Positions 11,831 to 24,939 of a stretch of 64,000 nucleotides of DNA are shown here, piece after piece. A model generated the notes under the pieces. That model was not told the origin of the DNA, ran no database searches, and saw only the letters and a program-made list of their open reading frames with translations. Each line of letters begins with the position of its first letter. The first letter of the stretch is position 1. Origin of the DNA: Lagopus muta (taxonomy: Eukaryota > Chordata > Aves > Galliformes > Phasianidae). The position numbers and the translations under genes are program-made. Location of the stretch: contig NC_064437.1 in assembly GCF_023343835.1 (NCBI RefSeq), positions 16,239,501 through 16,303,500 on the forward strand, read 5' to 3'.

Positions 11831-13035
11831 CTGGATAAAGAAAAGAGTACAGGGATAAGTGAAATGCCAGATAAAGGAAGTTAAAGAGCATCTCAAATCC
11901 TAGTTTAAATCTGCAAAAATTATGTATTTTGGCTCACCAGTGACTAATGGGGTCCAAAACTACTTTTGAAATTCACAATAATTTTAATATTTTGCTAGAG
12001 AACACTTATCAGAAAATAGTCACTGCTAGAACTCTCCACATCTGATTTCTCAAAGATGCTTCAGAGTAGGACTTCAGAAATACAAGTACTGATAGCATCC
12101 CTAATTGCATTTGAAAGTCTCTGCCTTTTTTCTGCTTATTTCACATGTTCAGATTGAAGCATGCTATTGTTGTTAGTGTTACAGTACCTTCTGCTGGGCC
12201 TTGTGTAAATAATTTCAGTCAGCCCTTTACACTTACATTAGTTTATCATTTACTGTTGATAATTTTATCTATTTAACCCGATTTTACAGTTTTTGCAAAA
12301 ACAGCCCCTTAAAAATCTTTCACAAGCAAAACTTCTTATTTCCCTTTGAGAAGCAATTGCTCCTCCATGTATCCATTCAAGCAGTAAACACTGAAAACAT
12401 TATCAGGTGCCTGTCTCTTGTGTTTTCTCTGATGCCCTTCCTGGTACCTAGGTATAGGGGAACAAGAAGGGGGAGAGTGGGTCAAGAAAGGAGGATTCAA
12501 GAGGTGAATCTGGTTTAAGGAATCAAGAAAAGAAAGCAATGCATACACATACAGAACACATATAGTTAATTACACAGAACATTTTCCTATACAGATAGAA
12601 GTGGCTATTCACATTTTGTTACTTTTGCTCTGGAACCAATTTTTTTTTTTTTAATTTAATTACACACATTAAAAATAGTTTCCAAAATAACCTTAACGTT
12701 GTATTTCATAGGAATTGGGAGCAATGTGCTATTTTCTGGTTGCTAAGTATATACAGGATGCAAAGGCAACCCCCTCAAACTACGGGGTCTGATCTTTTAG
12801 CAAACCCATCGCACTTCATGCTTTTCTGACATGAAGCCAGATGATTCTCTCTAATTTTTTTTTTTTTTTTTAAAGCCACTAGTTAATGAATTTTCGGTTA
12901 CCTTGTCAAACAGTAAGAATAGTCACAGTCAAATGTGAAACACATTAAGTTATTGTTAGTCCCTGCATAGTAATTACTAGATGGATTTCATAAGGCAAAA
13001 TTCAGTGGTCTAAAGGACACATAGAAAACAATTAC

Positions 13036-13175
13036 CTGCAATTCTTTCAGGATTTGTTCTCATTGTTTCCATAAACTGAGTCATAATGATCAGTTCTTCC
13101 CAGACTCTGCCAAGGTCATGGATTTCAGGGGCTTCCAGTAAGAGCTCCTGAGCATCTTTATATACTCTTGCAAGA
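13036..13175 (-). CDS. ABCA4: ABCA4 exon 4
   Basis: This 140-bp exon is equivalent to human residues 101-148: [18 protein letters not shown], then [18 protein letters not shown] and RTNPERIAG. The acceptor is TTCTTTCAG and the donor GCAG|GTAATT. Relative to human RTHPERIAG only one residue in that block differs. The phase is third base in, first base out, as in human. Confidence 0.95.
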
Positions 13176-15093
13176 CTGAAAGAAGAAATAAGCAACCAAT
13201 GATAATTTAAGACTGATGACTATTATGAAAACTTCATATATATACTTTCAAATTTTACTTTTTCTGTGGTAGGGATGAGGAGAAAAAGTTAATTTATCTT
13301 CATCCTTGAAAAGCTCAATTTTCTGGTGACAAGAAAGTACTTTCAGTGAATTCAGTTAGATATGGGAATCCACGTGGTTCAGAGGGCTACTTGTGTGGCA
13401 GAAGGCTGGCCTCTCCTACACTTACATTACCACACACTGTTGGGGAGACCGGACCTTCCCATACAGCACTCCATATTTGTTGTGCAAATATGCTCCAGTT
13501 ATGACTAAAGATCAGCTTTGGCAGTTAAATGGTCCACACAGCCCTGCTCAGCTGGATAAGCGACATAAAATCACCAGATAAAGAATCCTTCTCCCTCTCT
13601 CAGTTCAGACCCTTCTAATGTGGTAGTAGCTTTTTAAGTCCTTTCTTTAAGTACAATGAAGTACATTTCTTCTAGAAGTGGGAGAACAGCAATGCCCAGT
13701 TTTTACCAAAGGCAGCTGTTCTGGGTTAAGACATACATTTCAAGCAAAGATGCAGTCAGGTCCTGTGTTCATAAACAAGTATGAAAAAAATCTTATTAGG
13801 AGCAGAGGTGGTTAAGCACATCTAGGAACTAAATGTCACAGGCTTCTTTTCCTTCTGCTGTAAAACAGAGATAGAATTTGAACTAATACCTGTTAAGAAG
13901 CACTGCATTTCTTTAACAGTTATGCTTTCCATATATGGAATGGTAAGTCCCAGTCCTCAAGACTTTTTTAGCTTACAGGAAACAGCAAACAGGAAGGACA
14001 AAATTCTTTCAGAAAACACAATGTATTTGCTTCCTTTGTAATGCGCTGAATTTATTCTGACTCACAAAGGGACAGTTCACTCTGCAATAAGCAACTGAGA
14101 AAAGCCAGAATATATATATATAAAACAAACTTTTAACTTCACTGCGCGACTGGCTGTACCCTCAAAAAGCTCAGTTGATTATTTTAAATCCTGTTCACTA
14201 GGAACAAAACACAAAAATCTAATTTAACATCAAGCCACGGAATTAAATGCTACCGGAGCCTTGATAGCACTGGCATTGCTAACTCATTGGATGCTCAAAA
14301 GGGAGATTTGGAATTACTTTTTTCCTAACGAGTTTTCAGTCTTTGTCCACTATATGCTGCCTCTCACAACTCAGCTACAACCAACAAGGCAACGAAGCAT
14401 TCCCACAGCCCTTTTCCATCAACAGTCCAGAAATCTCCCATTCTCCTGTCTTATTCTTACCTTAGTATCTGAAAGTTACTGTGCTGGTTAAAGTCTCTCA
14501 AACGTATAGCCAGAACAAGTGCTATATGAGAAGTGGTAGAGCAGACTATCTCTTGCTGCTACTTCATGAAAGCCCTCATTCAGGGGTAACAGCTTAACTC
14601 ATGAGAAAAGAAAGCTTAGAAGCTTCCTACTCAGAAATATTTATCTTGAAACAGTCAATGAACAGCAGGCAATAAAAAAGAAAAAAGATTTTATCATATG
14701 AATACACATTCTGTAGAGACTAGTGGAACTAAATTCCTTTGAAAAAGGCATCAACCAACCACCATGAGCTCCATTCTGACATTGTTGATCACTGTTGGAA
14801 TGAAACTGACTTGCTAGAACAGATTTTTTTTTGTTTTTTGTCTTTTAGTAGTTGCATCCTGTTGTCCTAAGTGCTCCCCTTTCCTCTTTTGCTTGCAACA
14901 CAGAACAATTCTATAAACTATCCTCAGTACACTGAAGGATCAATCTAGGCAGGATGAAGATACTTCATCCTTTCTCCTCATATCACCCACTAGGTGCCAA
15001 CAGGTTCAATAGGTGTCAAGGGCAAGCTATCAGCAATTGCTTAGCAGGCCTGCATTATGGCAACCCCCATTTTAGACACAGAGCTCTGCTTAC

Positions 15094-15235
15094 ATAGAAT
15101 TGTTGTAGTTGGACACAACACCTGGACTCTCTCCACGGGTTGGGCTGCGGAAACAAGGATTGTTCATGTTACAGAAGATGCCTTGTAACCATGGCAGTGT
15201 TCCTGCGGATGGCATTGCCTTGTTTGGGAAGTGAC
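15094..15235 (-). CDS. ABCA4: ABCA4 exon 3
   Basis: This 142-bp exon is equivalent to human residues 54-101: [28 protein letters not shown], then [13 protein letters not shown]. The split cysteine C54 is rebuilt from exon 2 plus exon 3, and the two cysteines around CNMNNPC are kept, so the domain's cysteine pattern is intact. The N98 sequon (NNS) is kept. The acceptor is TTCCAG and the donor TCTAT|GTAAGC. Confidence 0.95.
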
Positions 15236-15581
15236 CTGGAATATGGAAAAAAAAAAGTGTCTTTTCTGATGCAGTCTGTGTGAACCTTAATACTATTATG
15301 GGCTCAACGTATTTCTCAACAACAAAATTATAGCTACCTACAACTTGAAAGAATCTTGAGACCTTATGTTAAATCCAACCATAAAGTATCTCAGGAGAAC
15401 TCAAGCTTTTATTTCACTCATAATTAATTCTCTCGATACATGGCTATAAATAACTAAAATGCTTGCAGCAGAGCGTGTCTTTTTGCCATTAGAGAAGAAC
15501 ACTTAGCAAACAGGCCCAGTGCACCTGTCCGAGATGTCCTAGGCATTATCTAGCACAAGACAGAGTATTAAAATGTCTTAC

Positions 15582-15675
15582 ATTCATGTTGGCGATACAG
15601 TGGATTAGCTTTCCTCAGCCAGACCAGGGCAAGAAATAATGACAGAGGCCATATAAGCTCCACCAGAATACGAAG
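15582..15675 (-). CDS. ABCA4: ABCA4 exon 2 (first transmembrane helix)
   Basis: This 94-bp exon encodes human residues 23-54. [18 protein letters not shown] is the first membrane helix, and ANPLYRQHE enters the exocytoplasmic side. The acceptor has an uninterrupted pyrimidine tract ending TTCCAG. The donor is GAAT|GTAAGA, so the last base begins the cysteine codon finished by exon 3. Confidence 0.95.
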
Positions 15676-18600
15676 CTGGAAAAAAAAAATATCTATTCAA
15701 AACAAATTTTACAGATAAATCCTGCAGAGAGTCACTACAGATTAGAGAGCTGAGGCCTTTAAACATAGTGGCAATGCCCAGTGCAGCATGTGCCCATGGT
15801 TATCCTTTCCTATTCCACCACTTTGAAAGGACACTCAGAAAAGGCTAGGATTTCATCAGAACCCTGTGAAGCATCAGCATCAACTCAGTGGCTTTCTCAC
15901 ATCTACTAAAAAAGTGTTTAAGGATACTGACTGTGATAAAGACATAGTAATAAGCTGCCAGGCAGACTAGATGTAGATCTAAATAGTTCTTTCACAACAT
16001 GGATGACCCTAAAAATACAGTAAAACAAGCTGTGATGCAATAGGTAAATAGGGATTTTATCCATGCTTTTTGCACTGTTGTCCTCAGTAGTAGGCTTTTG
16101 GCACAGTGTAGAGACTTTTGCAGAAGTCTACATTTCTTAATCTTTACTTTTGCCTCTTTTCAACACCACTCACTTCAACATTATATTCATTTTCCAATAC
16201 TGGTGGAAATGTATATATTGAAATCAAGTGTCTTATTCAACAATGTGTAATTGCCCATCCAAGGCCACTTTACTGCCCAGGTCTCTGAATACGCGTAGAC
16301 ATCACTTGATAGCCATGATGAAAAAGCCAACAGCACTACTTCACCACAGAGCAACATCCTGCCTGGTTTCTCAGGCTGTTTCCTCCACTCCTGTTTTTCA
16401 GTTCTATTGTCTCTGTGTTTTGGCAGAGGTTTGAAACTACAATCCTTTGATCTCGTGACACAGGCTTTGGGCTCTCGGAATCAGCTATGGGCTTCTTGTG
16501 TGCATTTACATGGCACTTTTTTCCTCACCATACAAGAGACGAGACAAACTCTTTCCAAAGCTGGGTTGTAGCACAGGTGACAGGAAGACCCTCACTGCTT
16601 CCTTTCCTTTACTCTCTCTTCCACCATCAGATACAAAATACGCAACAGTAATGCATACAGCAGCAGGATAAATAATGCGTCACACACGAACGTGGGTTTT
16701 GTTGTTTGTTTTTCTCCCTTTTTCAGACAGAGGCATGCAGGGCAAAAGGTACTCCACAGAACAACTAAGAACAGGGTTTTGAAGCTGTCCTACTTTTTCC
16801 ACTGTAACTCTCATAGCTTCAATTAAGACCTGCTATGATTTTGGCAAAAAAAAGTAGAAAGATTTACACCAGGCAACTGTTTCCTACTTCACACTTTGTC
16901 TCAAGGTTGTTGTTTGTTTGCTTGTTTTAAACAAACAGAAAAGAAACACAGAAAATCCCATCACCTAAGAAGTTACGATGCCTCATATTTTTAAAGTCAG
17001 ACAAAATCTTGCTAGCAGTAAAGGGCAGATGACCAAATTATTAGCCTAGGAAGTCTGCCACTGCACAGCTGTACAGTATTATAAGCCATTCTCGATACCG
17101 AGTGTGTCCACAGCACCAACATAACCAGTAAACGTGACATTTAGGACAAGCACTGTGCAAATCAACTCAAGAGGGATAAGAACTGGAGAAGATTACTCAG
17201 TTGTTTTTGTTGCAGGTAAAACTGGGTTATTGCTCAGAAGGAGGATCTTGCTCCATTCACAGGAAACACAAAATCCTCAGACTTGAATTCAGTATTACCT
17301 TCTCTCTGAGCTAACTAGCTGGGGTGGGACTGAAGGCTAAAGCAAAAGGAAAGCCTCCATTCAAGTTGGTAAACAGTGTGTTGTGTGATGAGGACAGATA
17401 AAGAGCTGTTGGCCTTCTGATACTTTCCTGTAGTTCTTTTCTTGAAGTCGTACAGCTATCTCAGTACCCACTAGGAAGGCTTAGAGAACAGTCCATAACC
17501 CCACAGAATCATGAGATAAAGAGCAGAAATCTTAGCAAATCTTACACACAGAGACATGTAATACCCACATGGACCTGCGATGGATCAAGCTCAGTCATGT
17601 GATTCTATATATCTGATGAGGCGAAATTGGCTGCAGATCATCTGTTAACTGTGAGGAACCCTTTCCTCTTGTGAATTAGGGTAAATGGTGAACTATGGTA
17701 AAAGATTGGGCCTGCCTCCCAGTTTATGGTACTGCACGATGGTTGCCTAAAGCAAGGCTCATTTTCCCAAAACACATTCTTATAGCTGCTTCTGATGTTA
17801 CAGATTTTTGTTTTGGCTACCTTGTTTGTCTGAGTGGACAAATAAGCAAGTAGGTTTGTATAAGCAAAAAACAGAATAATTTTTACTGACTCAATTTTAA
17901 AATTGTTTTGCCCTTCAGAGAAGAGAACTTATTTCTTTATACTTAAAAGCTAGGAATGATCAGCACAGAAAGGGACCTCTGGTAACACCTAGAAATTACA
18001 AGGCTAGCAGTTTTGAAATTTCTATAGGAAAAACATAATTAAGAAAAAAAAATCCAAAACACAGCTAATAATTCTAAATGAAATGTCTGTATAGGTTTGC
18101 TAAAATCAAATAATATTTCACACATTGAAAACACTGAGTGCAAAGATCCATTTGCAAAAAAATTAAAGAACTATGTTTCAGTTCTCTCAGCATAAACACT
18201 CAAAGATCAGAAACACGTGGATTTTCTTTTGTTGGGGTGCACGTTTTTCTGAACTTGAGAGTCAAGCTATGACAACTCCTTGGCCATCAGTAGTCTAGTT
18301 TTGCAAAGGTGTCCTTATCCCTGGTGTAATTTAGGTTAAGAATGGATTGGCGAATTTCATACCGCATTAAAATACAAGTTGTCAATGTTGCATGCATCAG
18401 CTTTAGCTCATACTGCAAACTGTGAGACCAAGTCTGCGGGGAAGATATGAAAGAATGCACATTCAATTTGTCAGTGGAAAAAAAGAATGAGATAACCCTT
18501 TGACCTTGTAACTTTCAGCCTGAGTCACTGGGAATGTCTTTAAAACTTATGGAAGTGAACAAAACAGCGACTGCAGTTTTACACAATAACATTTTCAGTA

Positions 18601-19587
18601 TTTAATATCAATCAAAAATCAAGCAAGCAATCACCTAAGTGTGAACAAGAAAATGGTTTGGAAAGTGGACTGTCTCAGCTCCATCAGCAAAATAGCTATA
18701 ACTGTTAGAGGGAGATTCCACCTGATTTTGACCAAGAGCTGAAACAGCTCCGGATAAATTTTTTGTTACAGCTCCCAAAATATGATGGCACAGAAAAAAG
18801 TGACGTCAGCATAATTAATCATTTCACCTCTTCCCCTGACTCATTCTGGCACTGCTGATCTTTGTTATCAAAGCAGAACAATCCCCTTGACTGCTCCAGC
18901 TGCACACATGACCAAGTGCTCTCCTTTATTATTCTCAGTTTGAAATGAGTGGACTTTCTGTATAGGAGCTCATAGGAAGCTTTCCCTGAAAATTACCTTA
19001 AGAGAAGTAGTCACTGCATATTTGAGTGTATCAGAGGACCAAGACCCTTTCTGGAGGCTTTGACTCTAAGAAAATTTGGCTAAGAAAAAGAAGAAAGAAT
19101 GAAATATGGTAGAAAGTTATAGAAAAATCTGCTCTGAGTTTCACAAGATCTAGAAGGATTTGAAAGGATTCAAAATACTTCTGACTTTCAATTTATTTAT
19201 CATGCTATTCAAGCATATTAAAAATAAACAATTTCATGTGAGTGTCAGACTCTAATTAGATTCACACGTGGGAGCAGTTGGGCATGAGGAGCAAATCTGA
19301 AATTAGGAATCAAATCTCCCTGAGCTGAGCAGCACCCACAGCATTTTCCCAACCTGACAAACTATTACTGCCCACAGCTATTCCCCTTGTATGTTGTCCT
19401 ATTTAAACAAACAAACATTTCTCTATGCTTGGTGGGTTAAAAACGGCCTTGTAAACTGTACCAAACAAGATCCCAGACTTATCTGACTGAGGAATTGGTT
19501 GTTTTTCCATGCTGACAGATGTTCCACTAGTCAGTTCATCCAAGGGTCTGCACGCCCAAAGCCAAGGTCCAGTCACAAAATTTTTAC
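15676..19587 (-). other. ABCA4: ABCA4 intron 1 (3.9 kb)
   Basis: No exon or recognisable interspersed repeat was found. It is ordinary AT-rich sequence with short A and T runs. The small open frames at 16,228-16,434 (+) and 17,638-17,841 (-) lack splice context and similarity to anything I know. First introns next to photoreceptor promoters often carry enhancers, but nothing in the sequence proves one here. Confidence 0.6.
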
Positions 19588-19653
19588 CTTTTGCCTTTTT
19601 CGGAGGATCCAGTTCTTCCAGAGTAGAAGTCTGATTTGCCTTAGGAAGCTCAT
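19588..19653 (-). CDS. ABCA4: ABCA4 exon 1 coding part (start codon)
   Basis: The start codon is at 19,653-19,651. The 22 codons read MSFLRQIRLLLWKNWILRKR plus QK, against human [20 protein letters not shown]. The LLLWKNW motif is typical of the cytoplasmic N-terminus of ABCA transporters, just before the first membrane helix. The coding part is 66 bp, as in human, and ends AAAAG|GTAAAA in phase 0. The start was chosen by homology and exon length; no in-frame upstream ATG continues into it. Confidence 0.95.
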
Positions 19654-19770
19654 GCTTCTGTATCAGCTGTCCCTGGTTAATCTACAACAAAGGACGCATC
19701 AACATTTTTTCAGCCACCATTTCAAACAGAGAAAAATAACAGTTTTCTGTTCTTATTTTAAGACTATGTT
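19654..19770 (-). promoter_or_regulatory. ABCA4: Putative ABCA4 5' UTR and core promoter
   Basis: On the minus strand a TATA-like CTTAAAATAAG lies at about 19,752-19,762, roughly 100 bases before the ATG. A GATTA core, as bound by CRX/OTX factors in photoreceptors, sits at about 19,679-19,683 just before it. Either this is the promoter-proximal 5' UTR, or the TTTGTTGTAG ending at 19,682 is an acceptor joining an upstream noncoding exon. Both readings are inferences from short motifs. Confidence 0.3.
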
Positions 19771-22700
19771 ATCATAGAAATTGGTTCCTGTCATTATCCG
19801 CTTCACTTCATTTTGCACTTGATACGCTATTATACATAAAAAACCTCTGCCTTTCCTTTGTTTGGAGACTGTTTCCTGCAGCACATTTTATCAGCATCAA
19901 AAAGCAGGACATAAGAAAAGCATTCTTTCAAACAAAAAAGTGCCACTAGCACTCTCCAGGAACTTGCAAGTAATGCAAGCAATTAACTGTTGCATCAGTT
20001 ACCAGATTAAATCAGTGCTTTCAAACTAATTTTTCAAAGAAAAGATGAACCGAACATTAGTGTAACATTAAAAACTAGCTATGATAACAGAGCAGAATCA
20101 GACTTTCTATTTAGGCACTGTAAATGTGTACTGACTAGCACGGCTTGGAATGGATTTTATATAGACAAATTAATTTTGCTGCAAAGAAACGCAACAAAAC
20201 CAACAAAAAATATACCCCATGATCTCAGATTGATGTACTTTCAAATAAAAAACTCCCGGAACACTTTAACAGTGATTTGACTGAATATAAATCGTTGCAT
20301 GATCTGCTTTCTAGCCTCATGCCATATTTTCATCACCACATATTTTACCTTCAAAAGGAAAAAGAGAACTGGACATATAAGTCAAAACAGGTGCCTTTCA
20401 AACATAGGGACCTGTTTTAAAACAAAGAAACCATTTAAACTTGCTCTATATATCAACTTCATACTCACAGCTGCCTTCTGGGATTTAAATGATTAGAGAG
20501 TAGTTTCTTCTTGAATGGTGAGTGATTGAGAGCAAGTGGAAAAGGAGATGCAAGTTAGACATTAGAAGACTCTTCGTAATGACAATAATTATGACAAAAA
20601 CCTGATTGCTGGAGGTTACCCAGGTTCTCTATCAAGAACTGCACAGACAAGACTGCTCTAGATGTGATGGTTTGTTGAGACAATCTTGTCACTCTTCTGG
20701 AATTTTTTTTAAATACCTATTAAGTGGGAGAGGTTTTGTTTGGTTTTAAGAGGCAAGGCTTGGATAGCACATCAGAATACACTGGCCTAATCTTTCAACA
20801 TAATGTTAGTTGACACAGAAATTGGTAATATTTCTTTGATAATTACAGAAAATCATCTCAGGTGCACATTTTAATCATCCAGGAAGGGGGAGGACAGCAC
20901 TGGGGAGGACTGGCATGAGTCCTTACTAACTTTACTGGAAAAGTTTCCAAAAAGCATGAGGATCTCTTCTGGCACACTGAGCATGTAAAAGGCCTGGATC
21001 AGGATATCTGAGACCTTGCTTAGCTACAGTTGGCTGTGTTGCTTACTGGGGATCAAATAATAAGACATCAAGTCTACAGAAAAAAAACTGAACATATGTA
21101 AAACTGACGGTGACAGAAGTTGCAGCATTTTCTATGTTTTGCAGGCCAACCATTTCATGCAGTTTTCAGGGTCACTCCAATTGTAATGATTCAAGTTCCA
21201 CAGGGAATGAGATTAGTTACAAAATACAACTGCTGTTCCAGAAAGTAAATAGATTAACGCTTGCTGGTTTGAAGGCGTGCACTTCTTGCTCTGGTGCAAC
21301 TCGAGGCCATTCTCTCCAGTCTTATTTCTGGTTACCCAGAGAAAGAGGCCGACTCCCACCTCACCACAGCTTCCTTGCAGGGAGTTGCAGGGAGCAATAA
21401 GCTCTCTCCTGAGCCTCCTCTTCTCCAAACCAACCAATCCCAGTCCCCTCAGCTGCTCCTCCTAAGACTTGTGCTCCAGACCCCTCTGCCATCTTCCTCA
21501 GAGCTGACACTAGGAAACCAGTTCAGATCAATCACTTGATTCTTGCATGTGGACTAAAGACAGAAAAAACTAAAATTTGGACACTAGCATTCACCTTTTT
21601 TTCCCTCTCGTACTCATTAATTGAGGAAAAGCACATCATACTCTTTAGACACTCACCCAGTCCAGAACATTTCTGAGAAATTAACTGTTGGAAGGGCTTA
21701 GAGTCCAGGAAAAAAAGACTGGCTGAGCTTCAAGACAAGACTCTGGCACTGATGTTGTTTACAGCAGCTCCTGCACCTGAACAGACTGATGCCTTCTAAG
21801 AACATTCTCACTTGGAAACGATCCTATATTTGATTGCAGGCAGCTCCAGAGACCACCATGCTATTGCCATTAAAGTGGCACCTGCAGCTCCTTAGGAGTT
21901 CCCACCGAGGTTCTCTTTGCTGAGCTGCGGACTATGGGCAGTCAGACAGCTCCCTGATGCTTTCACATTACACTCAGGACTCTTAAACCTGTTGCTGTTC
22001 TCAAGAATGAATCCTACAGTTAAATAAATGAAACAGTTTTTTTCCAGCTTCTCTTACCCTTTTCTAAACCCCAGACACTGCAATCTTTGTACAACTAACT
22101 GCTGTGAAAGAAAAAGCAAGCCTTCATGTCAAGGCCATACAATCTCTGCCAATGGCCTGGCATCTCCACTTCTTCTTGGCTCATTAACGAACTATCCAAT
22201 ACATTTTTTCAATCTCATGGAGAGATTTCCTCATAGCGCAGTCTGCCAGCTCATGTTCCTATGCTGTTTTTAATGTATAACATACCTGTATTATCTTCTA
22301 ACTTCCAGTCTTACAGTTAGCAAAAAGAACAACTGCAATGTAAGGCCATAAATGGGATTAGAATTGCCAGACAGAATGCCTGTTAACACTTGCCCTAGAA
22401 AATCTAGATTTTTCTGATAAACTTCAGATTCTGTAGCAAAACAGTAAATAACGAGTGACTCATTTCCAAGCCAGAAACATTCCTTCCTAACTGGGCATCA
22501 CTCAAGAGGACTAACATAGAAATATATTGTCAGGGTTTAACTCCACTAATTTATGTAGAATAAAACACTACAATGAAGTAATGGAGGAGGTCCATGATAA
22601 AGATAGTACCTAGAAACAGTGCACTGAGAGCTCCACATGGGCTCAGCTTCTGAAGTGATTAGTCATGGTGTAGATATATCTTCATTCTTAAAGGCAGCAG

Positions 22701-24930
22701 CATTCTGCCCACAAGATCAGTGATGGCTTGAAACAACTGCAATTAGGAACAGTACAGGCGTTTAGAAGAAATTCAGTTACAAAAAAATGAAGTTTAACAG
22801 TAAAGATATTAATGCCTCTCCTAAAAACTGGAAAAATCCCCACACTTGTGAACTTACTCAGCTTTTCAGAAGGTAATGCAAATCAAGACTGTTAGTATTT
22901 AGAATGGCACATGCTTGCTGCCCGAAGATAACAGGTTTAAGGGATGTGATTTATGCCTATGACCTATATAAATCTGTTTTACTAATTCTGCTTTTACAGG
23001 AACTGGCTCTCCTTCCTGGGGGCTCGGTGTGGGGATCTACAAAAACAACTTGCTCCTATCAGCACTGAACTGTAGGAAGATTCTTTCAAATTCCCAAGCA
23101 CAGAAAAAAAAAATCCATTTACTCTCTGGCTTCCTTTATTTTTTTTTCCTAACAGTTAATATTGTAGAGCGCTACAGTGTACTACACATTATATTCTATA
23201 ACATTCCATCCTACGGAATACTTATACAGAGAAGTGAATAAATAGTTGTGTGCACATAGAGAGAACTGCATCTACACAGACAGGATGGAGTCTTCTGACT
23301 TAAGTTCTGCATTCAGTTATCCTAAATTCCTGTGAGGAAACCCAAGTGAAAAGTTTCTCAGATTTTTTCCTGATGTGTTTCAGATAAGATGTGACTTGAA
23401 GGACAAGAACATGCAGTTGTGTCAAGTAGGTCAATTTCTTGTTATGGTAGCTAGTGAAAGAATTATAGAAAAGAGAGAGAAAGGGAAGTGAGTGGTGACA
23501 CTTGAACAGATGGCAAAGAACAAGATGCACAGAAATCAGTGTACAGAAAATGGAAGAAAATGTACTGCTCATAAGGTTGCAGACAGAATGACTTCAGAAG
23601 CACTGGCAAGAAATCAGAGAAAAGCCACTTAAACTTCCTTTTGAAAGACACGCATTTCTAAGAATCAAAGATGATAAGAATCTAACAAAGATTCCTCTCG
23701 ATTTCAAAACAAGCAAATGTGGCACCTTAAATAAGTCCTGTGACACGCAGGCTTAGCAGTGGACTAATTACCCCTATCTACGCAAGGCGTACCATGGTTA
23801 AACACACAGCATACCAGGCACAAACTTGGCAGGAATGCTTTCTACATCTGCCATAAGCCGATTTACTCACATAGACGCTCAGCTACCAAGCAGGAACTGA
23901 GGAGGGAGTTTTTTTTCCCTCACGTTCACCCTTCTCAAATACTTCATGTTTTGCAAGATTTAGGATGGATTTTTCTTCCATCTGTGAGAATTATTTCAAG
24001 GATTCCATCCAATTTCTATTAGAAATTGAACTCATATCCCTTTACAAAGAGGAAGTGCAGATATAAACCTTAGTTCTAAAGCCTCCTGCTGTGTGATGTA
24101 TTTCCACGTTGACATGTTTAAATAAAACAGCATTAGTTGTAAGTATCAGAACTTCCCTACTTCGCTAATGCAAAATAGAAGTGACTTGTCCCTTTTTCCC
24201 AACACAATTAGTCTGCCTCCACTGACAAGCATGATGGCCTGACAGAAGCACATCTGTAGAGCAGAACAGCGAGAGCTCAGAGCCCAGTGCCCAGATGTGG
24301 TGCCTGCACGTAACTTCAGGTGAGCTCCTGAAATTAGAATGAAGGCACATGAACGGCTGCAGCACATCGGGCACTGCCACAGCACATCTCAGTGCAGCCT
24401 CATCCCAACCCAGTCAGGTTTGCACGCTCTGGGATCCCTGTGCTGTGAACCACGGTAGTGTGTAGAGGAGTCACTTTAAAAAAATATAAACATGACCTAA
24501 ACTAAAATACAGCAAACGCACACTAGCAGCATTTACAGGACATTTCTTGTAAGCTTTCAGATGACCCATTCAGGCCTCTACTACAAAAGCCAATTAATTC
24601 ACGGATTTGCAAGCATAACAAGGACTACTTAAATACAAGCAACAAGAACTGGGAACTTCACCTCCAAAGCTTACCTCATGTGCGAGCAGTGCTGAAAAGC
24701 AAGGTTGCTGAAGGAACGTCCAGCTCCGCTGCAAAGAAAGCCGTGCTGCAGGTACCGACTGACACTGCTCAGCATAAGGAGCTTGCCTTAATCCTGCGCT
24801 CCATGCACAACTGCGCAACCCACAACTTTCAGTTCCTGAATAAAAACCCTCCCTTTCTGTTGGGATGAGCACGACGCCCTCTCCTCACAAGCTGATACTC
24901 CCTAAGATTTTTCCTCAGATGCAAACACCA
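19771..24930. other. Intergenic interval between ABCA4 and ARHGAP29
   Basis: Apart from a CR1 fragment at 21.29-21.51 kb, this interval shows no recognisable gene. Short open frames (21,110-21,539, 22,028-22,273, 23,029-23,651, 24,146-24,385) are either inside the CR1 or unsupported. GC content rises from about 24.2 kb toward the CpG island. A minus-strand splice donor GAG|GTAAGC sits at 24,675/24,674. Confidence 0.6.
21285..21512 (-). repeat. CR1 LINE fragment, minus orientation
   Basis: The plus strand carries the reverse complement of CR1 body sequence: ACCTCACCACAGCTTCCTTG near 21,359, then CTCCTGAGCCTCCTCTTCTC near 21,406, CCCCTCAGCTGCTCCTCCTA near 21,446 and GACTTGTGCTCCAGACCCCT near 21,466. 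The 3' terminus is missing. The open frames at 21,110-21,539 are shadows of this repeat. Confidence 0.85.
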
Positions 24931-24939
24931 CTTGCCTTT

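Larger units (their letters stand above)
1..19760 (-). other. ABCA4: ABCA4 gene, 5' portion (exons 1-11)
   Basis: Retina-specific ABC transporter (rim protein), located in photoreceptor disc rims, which flips N-retinylidene-phosphatidylethanolamine and phosphatidylethanolamine to the cytoplasmic leaflet. Only the first 518 or so of roughly 2,270 residues are encoded here: the N-terminal cytoplasmic tail, the first membrane helix and most of exocytoplasmic domain 1. Neither nucleotide-binding domain is in the window. Coding exon lengths read 5' to 3' are 66, 94, 142, 140, 128, 198, 90, 238, 140, 117 and 198 bp. As I recall, the human exons are the same except exon 8 (241). Introns 1 to 10 measure about 3,912, 346, 1,918, 1,205, 4,768, 1,626, 389, 915, 1,153 and 781 bp. 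All splice junctions are GT-AG and all phases agree. ABCA1 or ABCA7 is excluded by residue-level match to ABCA4 in every exon. Confidence 0.95.
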
